A stretch of DNA of 60,460 bases from MED-G78 sp964546275 (GCA_964546275.1 CAZJJG010000005.1:1-60460), one strand, 5' to 3'; counted from the first letter of the stretch, positions 17,333 through 26,593 are shown. Notes: generated by a model from the letters alone, not told the origin. Numbers and translations are program-made.

Positions 17333-19099
17333 ATGGCATGGGTAAAGGATAGAGAGAACCTTCATATAGCAGCTATTTCTTCCGCTAAAGCTATATCAAA
17401 AAATCGAGATTTAGCTTCAAAAAATACTTCCTCTAATAGATCGCCTAATTTAGGAGAAATTTCATTAACATCCGCTCCTCGCTCCTCTGCAAAAATTAAT
17501 GCATGGAGAGGAGAAGGTGATTTTCAAGCTTTTTGGAATCTTTATCATCAAGACTTAAAAGAACTGCCCTTAACAAAAGAAGCAAGAGAGATATTCAAAG
17601 AGCTTGAATTATCCAGAGTAGAAATACTGGGTGGAAATAAGTTTAAAGGTGCTAAAAAAAATATGAGCTCTTACATCAATACCAAGAGCTCTGAAATAGT
17701 AAATGAGAAAATACAAAATCAAATGCCTTTTGCAGTAAACCTATGGTTAAAGAGTGTAGTTGGTTATCAATTTGAGGGTTCAGCTCAAGAAATAGTAGAT
17801 AATTTTAAAAAATTATTTTTTCCTGAGGGTAACAAAGATTTAGAAGAGAATTTTATAAAAAATCTATCTGATCAAGCTGCTTTTGAAAAAGAGTCATTAA
17901 AATTACTTAGCCAACTTAATTTACTTAAAGAGCACTCAAATGATTCAATGGAAGAAAGTGATGAAGAGTCTCCTGGATCTATGGAGCAAAATGATTCTGA
18001 CCTGTCTGATTCTGGAATGGAGATAGAATCTGAGAATATTTCAGAAACAACAGATTTAGCTGATGAGATTGACGATGATCTTCTCCAAGAAGCCTCAATT
18101 ACTATTGAAGATAAGTCTATAGAGGAAGAAATTGAACTCTCTGGAAGTTATACAGATATAGTTGAAGAGCAAACGCAAATACCTTATTCAATTTATACAA
18201 ATAAATATGATGAGGTTATAGAGGCAAAAGATTTATCAACTAGAGAGGAAGCTTTAAGATTAAGAAATCAACTAGACCATCTTATCAAGCCTCATCTTAC
18301 GACCATCGGCAAATTAGCTAATCGGCTTCAGAGACTTCTTTTATCTAAACAAAATACTAGTTGGAACTTTAATTTAGAGGAAGGTGTTCTTGATACTGCG
18401 AGATTAAGTAGAGTTGTTACTGAACCTGGCGCACCTTTAAGTTTTAAAGAAGAATCTGAAAAAGAATTTAAAAATACTGTGGTTACTCTGCTTATAGATA
18501 GCTCAGGGTCTATGCGAGGCAGGTCTATTAGTTTGGCTGCAATTTGTGCTGATATTATTGGCAGCACTTTGGAAAGATGCTCAATTAAAACTGAGGTTCT
18601 TGGTTTTACAACTAAAAACTGGAAAGGTGGTGAATCAAAAAAACTTTGGCAAGCTCAAGGAAGTCCGGTAAGTCCTGGCAGATTAAATGATATTAGACAT
18701 ATTATTTTTAAAAATGCAGATAATTCATGGAGACGTGCAAGAAAATATTTTGGAGTAATGTTAAGAGAGGGTTTGCTTAAAGAAAATATCGATGGAGAAG
18801 CGTTATCTTGGAGTTTTCAAAGACTTTTAAAGAGACCAGAGGAAAGAAAAATTCTTATTGTGGTGTCAGATGGAGCGCCGGTTGATGACTCTACTCTGTC
18901 AACAAATCATAGTTTATTTTTAGACGATCATTTACGAACTATCATCAGCTCAATTGAGGAAGGAAGTAAAATAGAATTGCTAGCAATAGGTATTGGTCAT
19001 GATGTTTCAAAATATTATAAGAGAGCTATTACTATCCATAGAGCTGAAGAACTAGGAGAGGTCTTATTGCAAGAACTGTCTGAGCTTTTTAAAAATTAA
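17333..19099 (+). CDS. cobT: CobT-like VWA protein (cobaltochelatase subunit type)
   Basis: This is the partner of the CobS-like ATPase. The 588 residues fall into three parts: an N-terminal helical region (1-200), a very acidic linker (about 200-265) and a C-terminal von Willebrand A domain. The metal-ion-dependent adhesion site is DSSGSMRG, starting at D389. The domain goes on to VSDGAPVDDSTL. LIKPHLTTIGKLANRLQRLLL before the VWA domain is the conserved CobT helix. The length and acidic linker agree with alphaproteobacterial CobT. It is followed after 71 bases by the diiron protein on the same strand, which may be co-transcribed. Confidence 0.83.
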   Translation: MAWVKDRENLHIAAISSAKAISKNRDLASKNTSSNRSPNLGEISLTSAPRSSAKINAWRGEGDFQAFWNLYHQDLKELPLTKEAREIFKELELSRVEILGGNKFKGAKKNMSSYINTKSSEIVNEKIQNQMPFAVNLWLKSVVGYQFEGSAQEIVDNFKKLFFPEGNKDLEENFIKNLSDQAAFEKESLKLLSQLNLLKEHSNDSMEESDEESPGSMEQNDSDLSDSGMEIESENISETTDLADEIDDDLLQEASITIEDKSIEEEIELSGSYTDIVEEQTQIPYSIYTNKYDEVIEAKDLSTREEALRLRNQLDHLIKPHLTTIGKLANRLQRLLLSKQNTSWNFNLEEGVLDTARLSRVVTEPGAPLSFKEESEKEFKNTVVTLLIDSSGSMRGRSISLAAICADIIGSTLERCSIKTEVLGFTTKNWKGGESKKLWQAQGSPVSPGRLNDIRHIIFKNADNSWRRARKYFGVMLREGLLKENIDGEALSWSFQRLLKRPEERKILIVVSDGAPVDDSTLSTNHSLFLDDHLRTIISSIEEGSKIELLAIGIGHDVSKYYKRAITIHRAEELGEVLLQELSELFKN

Positions 19100-19170
19100 T
19101 AATTCCTATAGAATATAGGTCTGACATTTAGAGTGTCATTAGAATTCAAGAATTTACAAGGGAGACTGAG

Positions 19171-20277
19171 ATGAAAATTACTCACAGAGATGGACCACCA
19201 GATGATTTGCTATATTTTGATCAAGAGTTAGATCTTAAAGAAAAAGATGTAGAAGATGTTGCTGAAATATTCAAAACACCTTTAACAGGTGCATATAACT
19301 GGGACTATACAGTTGCAGATAATAGAATAAAACGTCTTTATGAACTTGGTAAAGAGTTAAATTGGAATGGATCAATTGATCTAAATTGGGACTATACCCA
19401 CCCAATGACTGAAAAATTAGTGGAAGCTGATGAAAGCCTTCCTCATGAAACTCTTGAAGCATACGAAAATCTTACCGAAGAAGAAAAAATAGAGTTTGAT
19501 AGGCATGATACAGCTGAGCTTTTAAGTCAGTTTCTTCACGGTGAGCAAGGCGCGCTTCTAGTAGCATCTCAATTAGTTTCATGTGCACCTACTTATAACG
19601 CTAAACTTTATGCAGCATCTCAAACTTTTGATGAAGCTCGACATGTTGAAGTGTTCAATAGATATCTTCAAGAAAAAATTGGTATTCACTATCCAATTAA
19701 TCCAAATCTAAAAGCTCTACTAGATAAAATTCTTACTGATGAAAGATGGGATCTCAAATTTATTGGTATGCAAATTATCATTGAAGGCTTAGCTTTAGCG
19801 GCTTTCCAAATGTTAAAAATGCTCACAAAAGATCCTCTTTTAAAGCAACTACTGCACTATGTAGTTAGAGATGAGGCAAGGCATGTAACTTTTGGTATTA
19901 ATTACTTGGAAGATTTTATTAAGACTTTAACTCCTGAAGAAATCGAAGATAGGGCTGAATTTGCATATGAAGCATGTGTTATTTCAAGAGAGCGTCTTAT
20001 AAATACTCAAGCAATGCAAAAATATTTAAAAATGTCTGAGGAAGAAGCTAGAACATTTTCACTAGACACTAGTGCTAATGCAACATTTAGAAACTTCTTA
20101 TTCTCAAGAGTAATACCAAATCTATCAAGAATTGGACTTTTAACAGATAAAATTAGACCGAAATTTGAAGCTTTAGGATTATTAGAGTATGAGAATGCTC
20201 CTGATGACTTTGAAGTGGACTGGGTCGAACTCGAGAAACCGCTTGAAGACTTTGACGACATACCTGAAGCAATCTAG
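19171..20277 (+). CDS. Ferritin-like diiron protein (R2/AurF-like oxidase type)
   Basis: This 368-residue soluble protein carries the two EX(n)DEARH half-sites of ferritin-like diiron oxidases. Helix pair one has LHGEQGALL followed by TFDEARHVEVF. Helix pair two has IIIEGLALAAF followed by VVRDEARHVTFG. These give the four carboxylates and two histidines needed for a dinuclear iron site of the ribonucleotide reductase R2/AurF type. No signal peptide is seen, so it should be cytoplasmic. A good ribosome site (GGGAGA) precedes the ATG. Its stop lies inside the start region of the beta-helix gene, so the two are coupled. The substrate is unknown. A demethoxy-ubiquinone hydroxylase or ferritin role is less likely because the iron motifs are DEARH rather than ExxH alone. 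Confidence 0.75.
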   Translation: MKITHRDGPPDDLLYFDQELDLKEKDVEDVAEIFKTPLTGAYNWDYTVADNRIKRLYELGKELNWNGSIDLNWDYTHPMTEKLVEADESLPHETLEAYENLTEEEKIEFDRHDTAELLSQFLHGEQGALLVASQLVSCAPTYNAKLYAASQTFDEARHVEVFNRYLQEKIGIHYPINPNLKALLDKILTDERWDLKFIGMQIIIEGLALAAFQMLKMLTKDPLLKQLLHYVVRDEARHVTFGINYLEDFIKTLTPEEIEDRAEFAYEACVISRERLINTQAMQKYLKMSEEEARTFSLDTSANATFRNFLFSRVIPNLSRIGLLTDKIRPKFEALGLLEYENAPDDFEVDWVELEKPLEDFDDIPEAI

Positions 20278-21487
20278 ACTAATATTTCTTAGTCTACTAA
20301 TCAGTTTTAACTGTTTAGGTGCTATTACTATTATTAGCCCTTCTGAAGATCCTTATTCAGAAATACAGGAAGCATTAATTTTAGCTGAGCCAGGAGATAT
20401 TATTCGTCTTACTAGTGGGCTATATGAACTTGAAGATAGTCTCTCCATTGACGTAGCAAACATAAGATTAGAAGGTGAAGGTCTTGATAAAACAGTCTTA
20501 TCATTTAAAAACCAAAAATCTGGTGCTCAAGGTTTATCCGTAACCTCAGATAACGTTGTACTGCAAGACTTTGCTATAGAAGATGCCAAAGGTGATGCAA
20601 TTAAAGTAAAAGGTGTAGATGGTATTAGTTTTATTAGAGTCAGAACAGAATGGACTGGAGGAGTTAGTTCAGATAATGGTGCTTACGGGCTTTATCCAGT
20701 AGAGTCAAAAAATGTACTAATAGACTCTTGTGTTGCTATAGGCGCTTCAGATGCTGGTATCTATGTAGGTCAATCACAAAATATTATTGTTAAAAACTCT
20801 AGAGCGGAATTTAATGTAGCGGGAATTGAAATTGAGAATTCTTACTATGCTGATGTATTTGATAATCATGCTGAAAATAATACTGGTGGTATTTTAGTAT
20901 TTGATCTTCCTGATATTCCTCAGCAAGGCGGTCATCACGTTCGAGTATTTAGAAATAAATCTATTAATAATAATACTGATAACTTTGCTCCAGAGGGGAA
21001 TATTGTTGGAGAGGTGCCACGAGGAACTGGAATTATTATTCAAGCTAATTCACATGTAGAAATCTTTGATAATGATATTGGAGATAACGAAACGATTAAC
21101 ATTGCAGTTGTAACCTATGGCTATGAGACTGAAGATGAGGGTTATTATCCGCATCCTCGTGCAATTCAAATTCACGGAAATAGATTTGGAAAAACAGGCT
21201 ATAACCCAGATCTAGAAACAGGTGAATTATCACAAATTTTGTATGAATTGTCTGAAGGTGATATGCCAGATATTTTTTGGGATGGCATTATGCCACTTCA
21301 GCAAATAATATTTGGGCAGCCTGAAGAAGATAAATTAGTTCTTGGTGATAATGGTGATGCTACTATTTTATCTATTAATGCCTTTAAGTACTTAATGCCC
21401 TTCATGGATCCAGTTGAAAGAGATTATGAAAAGTTTAGAGGAACGATTACACCTTTAGCTCCTGTAAAGTTTAGTGAATCACTCTAA
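20252..21487 (+). CDS. Exported parallel beta-helix protein (partner of SO2930-type diheme cytochrome)
   Basis: After a signal peptide (SRLIFLSLLISFNCLGA) the protein folds as a right-handed parallel beta-helix. Short repeated turns such as NVVLQDFAIEDAKGDAIKV, NVLIDSCVAIGASDAGIYV and NIIVKNSRAEFNVAGIEIE show this. It resembles the family always found beside a diheme cytochrome of the Shewanella SO2930 type. No ATG fits. TTG at 20252 gives the best-placed signal peptide; TTG at 20243 is also possible. Both starts lie within the end of the diiron gene. The end overlaps the cytochrome gene by 14 bases. The role is unknown; a periplasmic surface that presents a substrate to the cytochrome is an inference. 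Confidence 0.78.
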   Translation: MTTYLKQSRLIFLSLLISFNCLGAITIISPSEDPYSEIQEALILAEPGDIIRLTSGLYELEDSLSIDVANIRLEGEGLDKTVLSFKNQKSGAQGLSVTSDNVVLQDFAIEDAKGDAIKVKGVDGISFIRVRTEWTGGVSSDNGAYGLYPVESKNVLIDSCVAIGASDAGIYVGQSQNIIVKNSRAEFNVAGIEIENSYYADVFDNHAENNTGGILVFDLPDIPQQGGHHVRVFRNKSINNNTDNFAPEGNIVGEVPRGTGIIIQANSHVEIFDNDIGDNETINIAVVTYGYETEDEGYYPHPRAIQIHGNRFGKTGYNPDLETGELSQILYELSEGDMPDIFWDGIMPLQQIIFGQPEEDKLVLGDNGDATILSINAFKYLMPFMDPVERDYEKFRGTITPLAPVKFSESL

Positions 21488-22520
21488 ATATATTTTTTTT
21501 ACCTTTCTTGTCTTTAGCTTAATAAGCTCACAAAGCGTTTTATCTAATGTTGATGATTCAGTTATTCAACAAAAAAAAGTTCCCTCTAAGCTTTCTGAGT
21601 ATGGCTTTTTTAGCCAAATGAATGAGCAATCTCCAGCTGATGGAGTTTTGCCATATGAATTAATTACTCCTCTCTTTTCTGATTATGCTGATAAATTGAG
21701 ATTTGTATATATTCCTACTGGTGGCTTTGCTGAATATGTTCCAAATGAGGTTTTTGATTTTCCTGAAGGCTCAGTTTTAATTAAAACTTTTGCTTATTTA
21801 AATTCGCATGAATCATCTGAATTAGATAAACAATTACTTGAAACAAGATTGCTTATTAAAAAAGATGATCAATGGAAAAATGTAAGTTATGTTTGGAATA
21901 AAGAGCAGAATGATGCATTTTTGAGTATTGCTGGAAAAACTATTTCAACTCAGTTCGTTAATAATAATGGTGCTATCCAAGATGTACGATATCGAGTGCC
22001 TAATATAAATCAATGTAAAGAATGCCATCAATCAGAAGGTGGTATTAAGCCTATTGGGCCTAAAGCTCGTAATTTAAACAAAGATCTTGCCTACCAAGAT
22101 GGATCTTTGAACCAATTAATGAAATGGCATGAGCAAGGCTGGATTGAAGAAGGTATGAATTTTAAAACAATGGCTAATTGGGAAGATGAAACAGTCTCCC
22201 TTGATGCTAGAGCTAGAGCATATTTAGATATTAATTGTGGACATTGTCATATAGATGGTGGTTCTGCAGATACAACTGGTCTTTATTTAGACTTTACTGA
22301 AGAAAGAAAGATACATTTAGGTTACTTCAAAAAGCCAATAGCTGCTGGAAGAGCAAGTAATAATTTAAGCTACTCCATAGTCCCTGGGAAGCCTGAAGAG
22401 TCAATCTTGTTTTATAGAATGCAGTCTCTTGATCCTGGCATTATGATGCCTGAATCAGGCAGAGCTCTTGAGCATAAAGAAGCCATAAAGCTCGTTGAAA
22501 ATTGGATTAAAAGCTTGTAA
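21474..22520 (+). CDS. SO2930-type exported diheme cytochrome c
   Basis: The 348 residues begin with a signal peptide (YIFFTFLVFSLISSQSVLS) and contain two heme c attachment sites, CKECHQ and CGHCH. These lie in the C-terminal half, with downstream methionines (GIMMPESG) that could be an axial ligand. The N-terminal half carries the family block ELITPLFSDYADKLRFVYIP. Translation starts at GTG 21474 inside the preceding beta-helix gene. This pairing of beta-helix and diheme cytochrome is a known conserved gene pair of unknown function. The coupling to a diiron gene upstream suggests an electron-transfer role in the periplasm. Confidence 0.83.
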   Translation: MNHSKYIFFTFLVFSLISSQSVLSNVDDSVIQQKKVPSKLSEYGFFSQMNEQSPADGVLPYELITPLFSDYADKLRFVYIPTGGFAEYVPNEVFDFPEGSVLIKTFAYLNSHESSELDKQLLETRLLIKKDDQWKNVSYVWNKEQNDAFLSIAGKTISTQFVNNNGAIQDVRYRVPNINQCKECHQSEGGIKPIGPKARNLNKDLAYQDGSLNQLMKWHEQGWIEEGMNFKTMANWEDETVSLDARARAYLDINCGHCHIDGGSADTTGLYLDFTEERKIHLGYFKKPIAAGRASNNLSYSIVPGKPEESILFYRMQSLDPGIMMPESGRALEHKEAIKLVENWIKSL

Positions 22521-22584
22521 AAAAGCCTTTTAATTTGTTTAAAAGCCCATAGATACTTATTATAGATAATTAAAGGAGATTTTT

Positions 22585-23334
22585 ATGTCTAGACATTCAG
22601 CAATAAATAGATTCGGTAGGTCATCAAACCCAGCTTTTACTAGAGGTTTTGAAAATCATTCAGAAAGCTTACCTATAAGTGAAAGAATGACACTTGATGG
22701 AGCTGTGAATAAGACTGGGATCTTATTAGCTCTATGTTTTTCTGGAGCTTTTATTGGATGGAACAATCCAGCATTAGTAATACCTGCGGCAATAATAGGA
22801 TTTATTCTTGCTATGGTTACAATTTTTAGAAGTAAAGAAAAAGCAGGCACTACTGCACCTCTATATGCGATAACTCAAGGTGTTGCACTTGGTGGCATTA
22901 CATTACTTTACGAAAATCAATTTGATGGTATAGCAGTTCAAGCCATAGGATTAACTTTTGGTATTCTTGCTTCATTATTGCTTTGTTATAAAAGTGGCTT
23001 AATCAAACCAACAGAAAATTTTAGATTAATGATAGCTGCTGGAATGGGCGGTATATTTTTACTCTACATGGTAAATTTTGTAATGAGTTTTTTTGGAACT
23101 GGTATGACTCTTTTATCTCCAACCAATGGATCTCTTATGAGTATAGGTCTTTCAGCTGGAATTGTATGTTTTGCATCCCTGTCCTTAGTTCTAGATTTTG
23201 ATTTTATTGAAGAAGGTGCCGAACAAGGTCTTCCAAAATATATGGAATGGTATGGAGCTTTTTCATTAATGCTTACTCTTGTATGGTTATATCTTGAAAT
23301 CTTAAGGCTTTTATCAAAAATGAGAAGTAGATAA
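22585..23334 (+). CDS. Bax inhibitor-1/YccA family membrane protein
   Basis: The 249 residues have a cytoplasmic N-terminus of about 45 residues followed by seven hydrophobic segments. It ends YMEWYGAFSLMLTLVWLYLEILRLLSKMRSR, split here as YMEWYGAFSLML and LVWLYLEILRLL, which is the BI-1/YccA signature. In E. coli, YccA modulates the FtsH protease; a calcium-leak function is known for eukaryotic relatives. A strong AAAGGAG precedes the ATG. The N-terminus contains INRFGR, which recurs in the small protein encoded four bases downstream, so the two may be recognised by the same partner. Confidence 0.88.
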   Translation: MSRHSAINRFGRSSNPAFTRGFENHSESLPISERMTLDGAVNKTGILLALCFSGAFIGWNNPALVIPAAIIGFILAMVTIFRSKEKAGTTAPLYAITQGVALGGITLLYENQFDGIAVQAIGLTFGILASLLLCYKSGLIKPTENFRLMIAAGMGGIFLLYMVNFVMSFFGTGMTLLSPTNGSLMSIGLSAGIVCFASLSLVLDFDFIEEGAEQGLPKYMEWYGAFSLMLTLVWLYLEILRLLSKMRSR

Positions 23335-23338
23335 TTTA

Positions 23339-23542
23339 ATGAATACTATAATATTTGGCGGTTTAGCTATTCTTTCTCTTTTTGTTTTTTTTAATGTGGG
23401 TAAAGTTAAAGCATCAAGCAAACAGATGAATCGTGATGACAGGATTAATCGTTTTGGTAGACGTCAAAAACAAGCTCAAGCAAGGCCAACAATAATTGAA
23501 GGCGAAGCAGAAGAAATTAAAGAAGATAAGGATAATACATAA
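23339..23542 (+). CDS. Small single-span membrane protein with INRFGR motif
   Basis: A 67-residue protein has one N-terminal membrane segment (IIFGGLAILSLFVFFNV) followed by a charged cytoplasmic tail. The tail contains RDDRINRFGRRQKQAQARP and an acidic end. The INRFGR hexapeptide is shared with the N-terminus of the BI-1/YccA protein immediately upstream. It is spaced four bases from that gene and overlaps nothing. I do not recognise a named family. The context suggests an accessory subunit or co-client of the BI-1 protein. Confidence 0.65.
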   Translation: MNTIIFGGLAILSLFVFFNVGKVKASSKQMNRDDRINRFGRRQKQAQARPTIIEGEAEEIKEDKDNT

Positions 23543-23543
23543 T

Positions 23544-25742
23544 ATGTTTCAAATAATTAATAGAAATTTCTACCTGGTCGTTATTGCTTCGATCCTTTCA
23601 TCTCAATTAGTATTAGCAGCTGATGCTTCTCCTAGTCCAACAATAATTCAACCTGGAGCTCCAGGTGAGTCTTCTTTAGATCTTGATCCGGAAGCAGCAT
23701 CTAATATTGCTGATACTTCTTATATTCAAGCTGACGTAAAATTTCTTCAAGGTATGATCGTGCATCATAAACAAGCAATTTTAATGTCTGCAATGGCAGA
23801 TAAAAGAACTAATAATAAAATTATTGTTGATCTTGCTAAAAGAATAGATGTTTCTCAGGAAGATGAAATCAATTTTATGGATAACTGGCTAAACGAGCGT
23901 AATGAAGCTTTGTCTAACATGTCAGAAAAACATCATATGCATATGGGTATGGTTGGTATGGCAACTCCAGAACAGTTAGATAGCCTTGCAGCCTCTAAAA
24001 GCACTGACTTTGATAGATTATTTCTTCAGCTGATGATTGCTCACCATGATGGCGCATTAGACATGGTAAAAGATTTAAAACAATATAGAGGCTCTGCTTA
24101 CGACCCTGTATTAAATGAATTTGTCTCTGACTTGGTTAATGATCAGGGTGTAGAAATTGAAAGAATGAATACTATAGCTGTAGGTCTCTCAGATGATCCT
24201 AGATCTGGATTAACTGCAGGTTTATATTTTGCAGATGAAGCCATAATGAATATGGAGTTAGTAAAATCTCTTCGCAAGCCAGTAGGATTTTTTGATCCTA
24301 AGAATCCTGAAGAGCGAGGCTCTGAGGATTTGACCAAAAATGATGATGAAGACAAAGTAGTAACTACAGAAGCTGCTTCAAGATCACTTCGCTCGCCAAT
24401 GTTAAGTTTCTCAAATACAGATATGGCTTTTAGAGACGATCTATTGGTAGCTGGAAGTTACCATGGTTTTAACATGTATAAAATTGATAAAGATGGTATT
24501 CCAAATCTTTTATCTTCAATAGTATGTCCTGGAGGTCAAGGAGATGTATCTATAGTAGGAGATATTCTGATTATGTCCGTTGAACAGACTCGAGGTCGAA
24601 TGGATTGTGGGCGAGAGGGAGTTGGAAAAGATGCAAGTCCAGAGAGATTTCGAGGAATAAGAATTTTTGATATTTCTGACTTAAGTCGACCTAAACAGGT
24701 AGGAGCAGTCCAAACATGTCGTGGCTCTCACACTCACTCTGTTGTATCAGGACCAACTGCAGATGGAAAAATTATTGTCTATAACTCTGGAACTGCCAGC
24801 GTAAGAGATGAAGAAGAGTTAGAGCAATGTATTGGAAATATTCCTGGTGATGAAAGAACTGCTCTATTTAGAATAGATGTAATTGAAATTCCAATATCTG
24901 ATCCTTCAAAATCAAAGATAGTTAGTAGTCCTGCAGTTTTTGCTGACCTTGAAACTGGTGCGCTTGGTGGACTTTGGAGAGGTGGAGATCATGGCGATGA
25001 GACCCAAGATACGAGTCGTACTGACCAATGTCATGATATTACAGTTTTCCCATCAGCAAATATAGCTGCTGGTGCCTGCTCTGGTAACGGAATCCTTTTT
25101 GATATAACAGATCCTTATAACCCAGTAAGACTCGACGTGGTAACTGATGAAGGTTTTGCTTATTGGCACTCAGCAACCTTTAATAATGAAGGAACAAAAG
25201 TAATATTTACTGATGAATGGGGAGGCGGAGGTCGCGCAAGATGTCGTGCATGGGATCCATTGAACTGGGGTGCGGATGCTATTTATGACATCGTGGATAG
25301 TAAACTTGTATTCCGTAGCCACTACAAAATGCCAGCTCCTCAATTAGAAACAGAAAACTGTGTTGCTCATAATGGTTCTATAATTCCAGTGCCTGGTCGT
25401 GATATTTTTGTACAAGCTTGGTATCAAGGTGGTATCTCTATAATAGACTTTACTGATTCTTCTAATCCTCAGGAAATTGGTTACTTTGATAGAGGCCCTA
25501 TTAATAAAGATATGTTAATTACTGGTGGTTATTGGTCTAGCTATTTTTATAAAGGCTATATCTATGGAACAGAAATTATCCGTGGACTTGATGTATTTAA
25601 GCTCTTACCTAGCGAATATTTAAGTGAAGATGAAATTAATCAGGCTGCAAAAGCATTTCCAGCATCAGGGCCAGAGGTATTTAATCCTCAACAACAAGTA
25701 CCTTTAATTTGGCCTAATGACGTTATAGACTCATCACTTTGA
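23544..25742 (+). CDS. Exported DUF305-LVIVD repeat protein
   Basis: This 732-residue secreted protein begins with a signal peptide (NFYLVVIASILSSQLVLAADA). A DUF305 domain (about residues 40-190) has the paired motifs QGMIVHHKQAILMSAMA and LMIAHHDGALDMVKD. These resemble ferritin-like metal-binding helices. The rest is a beta-propeller-like LVIVD region: segments of the type LVAGSYHGFNMYKID, IRIFDISDLSRPKQVGAV and ISIIDFTDSSNPQEIGYF recur. ATG at 23544 is preferred because an upstream extension would place charged residues before the signal peptide. The metal or substrate is not known. Confidence 0.75.
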   Translation: MFQIINRNFYLVVIASILSSQLVLAADASPSPTIIQPGAPGESSLDLDPEAASNIADTSYIQADVKFLQGMIVHHKQAILMSAMADKRTNNKIIVDLAKRIDVSQEDEINFMDNWLNERNEALSNMSEKHHMHMGMVGMATPEQLDSLAASKSTDFDRLFLQLMIAHHDGALDMVKDLKQYRGSAYDPVLNEFVSDLVNDQGVEIERMNTIAVGLSDDPRSGLTAGLYFADEAIMNMELVKSLRKPVGFFDPKNPEERGSEDLTKNDDEDKVVTTEAASRSLRSPMLSFSNTDMAFRDDLLVAGSYHGFNMYKIDKDGIPNLLSSIVCPGGQGDVSIVGDILIMSVEQTRGRMDCGREGVGKDASPERFRGIRIFDISDLSRPKQVGAVQTCRGSHTHSVVSGPTADGKIIVYNSGTASVRDEEELEQCIGNIPGDERTALFRIDVIEIPISDPSKSKIVSSPAVFADLETGALGGLWRGGDHGDETQDTSRTDQCHDITVFPSANIAAGACSGNGILFDITDPYNPVRLDVVTDEGFAYWHSATFNNEGTKVIFTDEWGGGGRARCRAWDPLNWGADAIYDIVDSKLVFRSHYKMPAPQLETENCVAHNGSIIPVPGRDIFVQAWYQGGISIIDFTDSSNPQEIGYFDRGPINKDMLITGGYWSSYFYKGYIYGTEIIRGLDVFKLLPSEYLSEDEINQAAKAFPASGPEVFNPQQQVPLIWPNDVIDSSL

Positions 25743-25759
25743 GGTATTAATCTAAAACT

Positions 25760-26593
25760 ATGATTGTAGCTTTTGATTTTGGTATTACTAATACAGATAT
25801 CATATTAAAAGATGATGAAATTAAATATTTCACTACTCCATCGGTATTTAATACTGAAGAACAGAACTTCACCCCATCAAATCATGATGTGATGAGAATG
25901 TTAGAAAGTTTCAATATTAATCTTGAAGAGATTGACACTATTGGGGTAACTGGAGGTAAATCGGCAGATCTTCCAGATACTATTAATAATATCCCAGTTA
26001 TAAAAGTGAATGAAATTGAGGCTATTGGAAAAGGCGCAAGATCTTTATATGATCTTGATAAAGGCTCTGCTTTAGTTGTAAGTGCTGGAACTGGAACAGC
26101 ATGTATCCACTTAAACGAAGGAATAGCTTCATATCTGGGTGGCATTTCAGTTGGTGGTGGAATGCTTGAAGGTTTGTCTAATCTTATTTTAAAAAATCAA
26201 AATGGTCGTGAAATAAATGCATTGGCTAAAAATGGTAATAGAAAATCTTTAGATCTAATGATTGGCGATGTTGTAAATGAAATTGGTAAGCTTAATGCTG
26301 AAATAACTGCTGCTAATTTTGCAAAAGCCAGACTTAATTCAAGTGGTGACCCTGAAGATATCTCAGCTGCAATGTGTAACATGGTCGGTGAAGTTATTGG
26401 AACAGTTGCATACTTGAATGCTCTGCTTATTGGCTCAGATAAAGCCTACTTTTTAGGAAGAACCAGTTTACTAAGTGAAGTTAAAAAAGGTATCGACGCA
26501 AGACTTACTTTAGCAGGTGTTACTGGAATCTATGATGATAATAGAGGCCTAGGAAATGCAATTGGTGTTCTAGCATCTTTGGAGAGTAGCTAA
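25760..26593 (+). CDS. coaW: Type II pantothenate kinase-like protein
   Basis: This 277-residue ASKHA-fold kinase begins MIVAFDFGITNTDI, the phosphate-1 loop, and has VSAGTGTACIHL as the second phosphate loop. GGISVGGGMLEGLSNLIL follows, as in Staphylococcus CoaW and eukaryotic PanK. It probably phosphorylates pantothenate as the first step of coenzyme A synthesis. Type II enzymes are uncommon in gammaproteobacteria, which mostly use CoaA or type III CoaX. A related ASKHA sugar kinase is the main alternative. It follows the DUF305-LVIVD gene by 17 bases. Confidence 0.7.
   Translation: MIVAFDFGITNTDIILKDDEIKYFTTPSVFNTEEQNFTPSNHDVMRMLESFNINLEEIDTIGVTGGKSADLPDTINNIPVIKVNEIEAIGKGARSLYDLDKGSALVVSAGTGTACIHLNEGIASYLGGISVGGGMLEGLSNLILKNQNGREINALAKNGNRKSLDLMIGDVVNEIGKLNAEITAANFAKARLNSSGDPEDISAAMCNMVGEVIGTVAYLNALLIGSDKAYFLGRTSLLSEVKKGIDARLTLAGVTGIYDDNRGLGNAIGVLASLESS

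Noticed and set aside
19100..19170. CCTATAGAATATAGG palindrome between cobT and the diiron gene as a terminator
   Set aside because: The stem is only six AT-rich pairs without a following T run, so it is too weak to call.
22517..22545. CTTTTAA/TTAAAAG hairpin after the diheme cytochrome gene
   Set aside because: Short, AT-only and not followed by T residues; not called a terminator.
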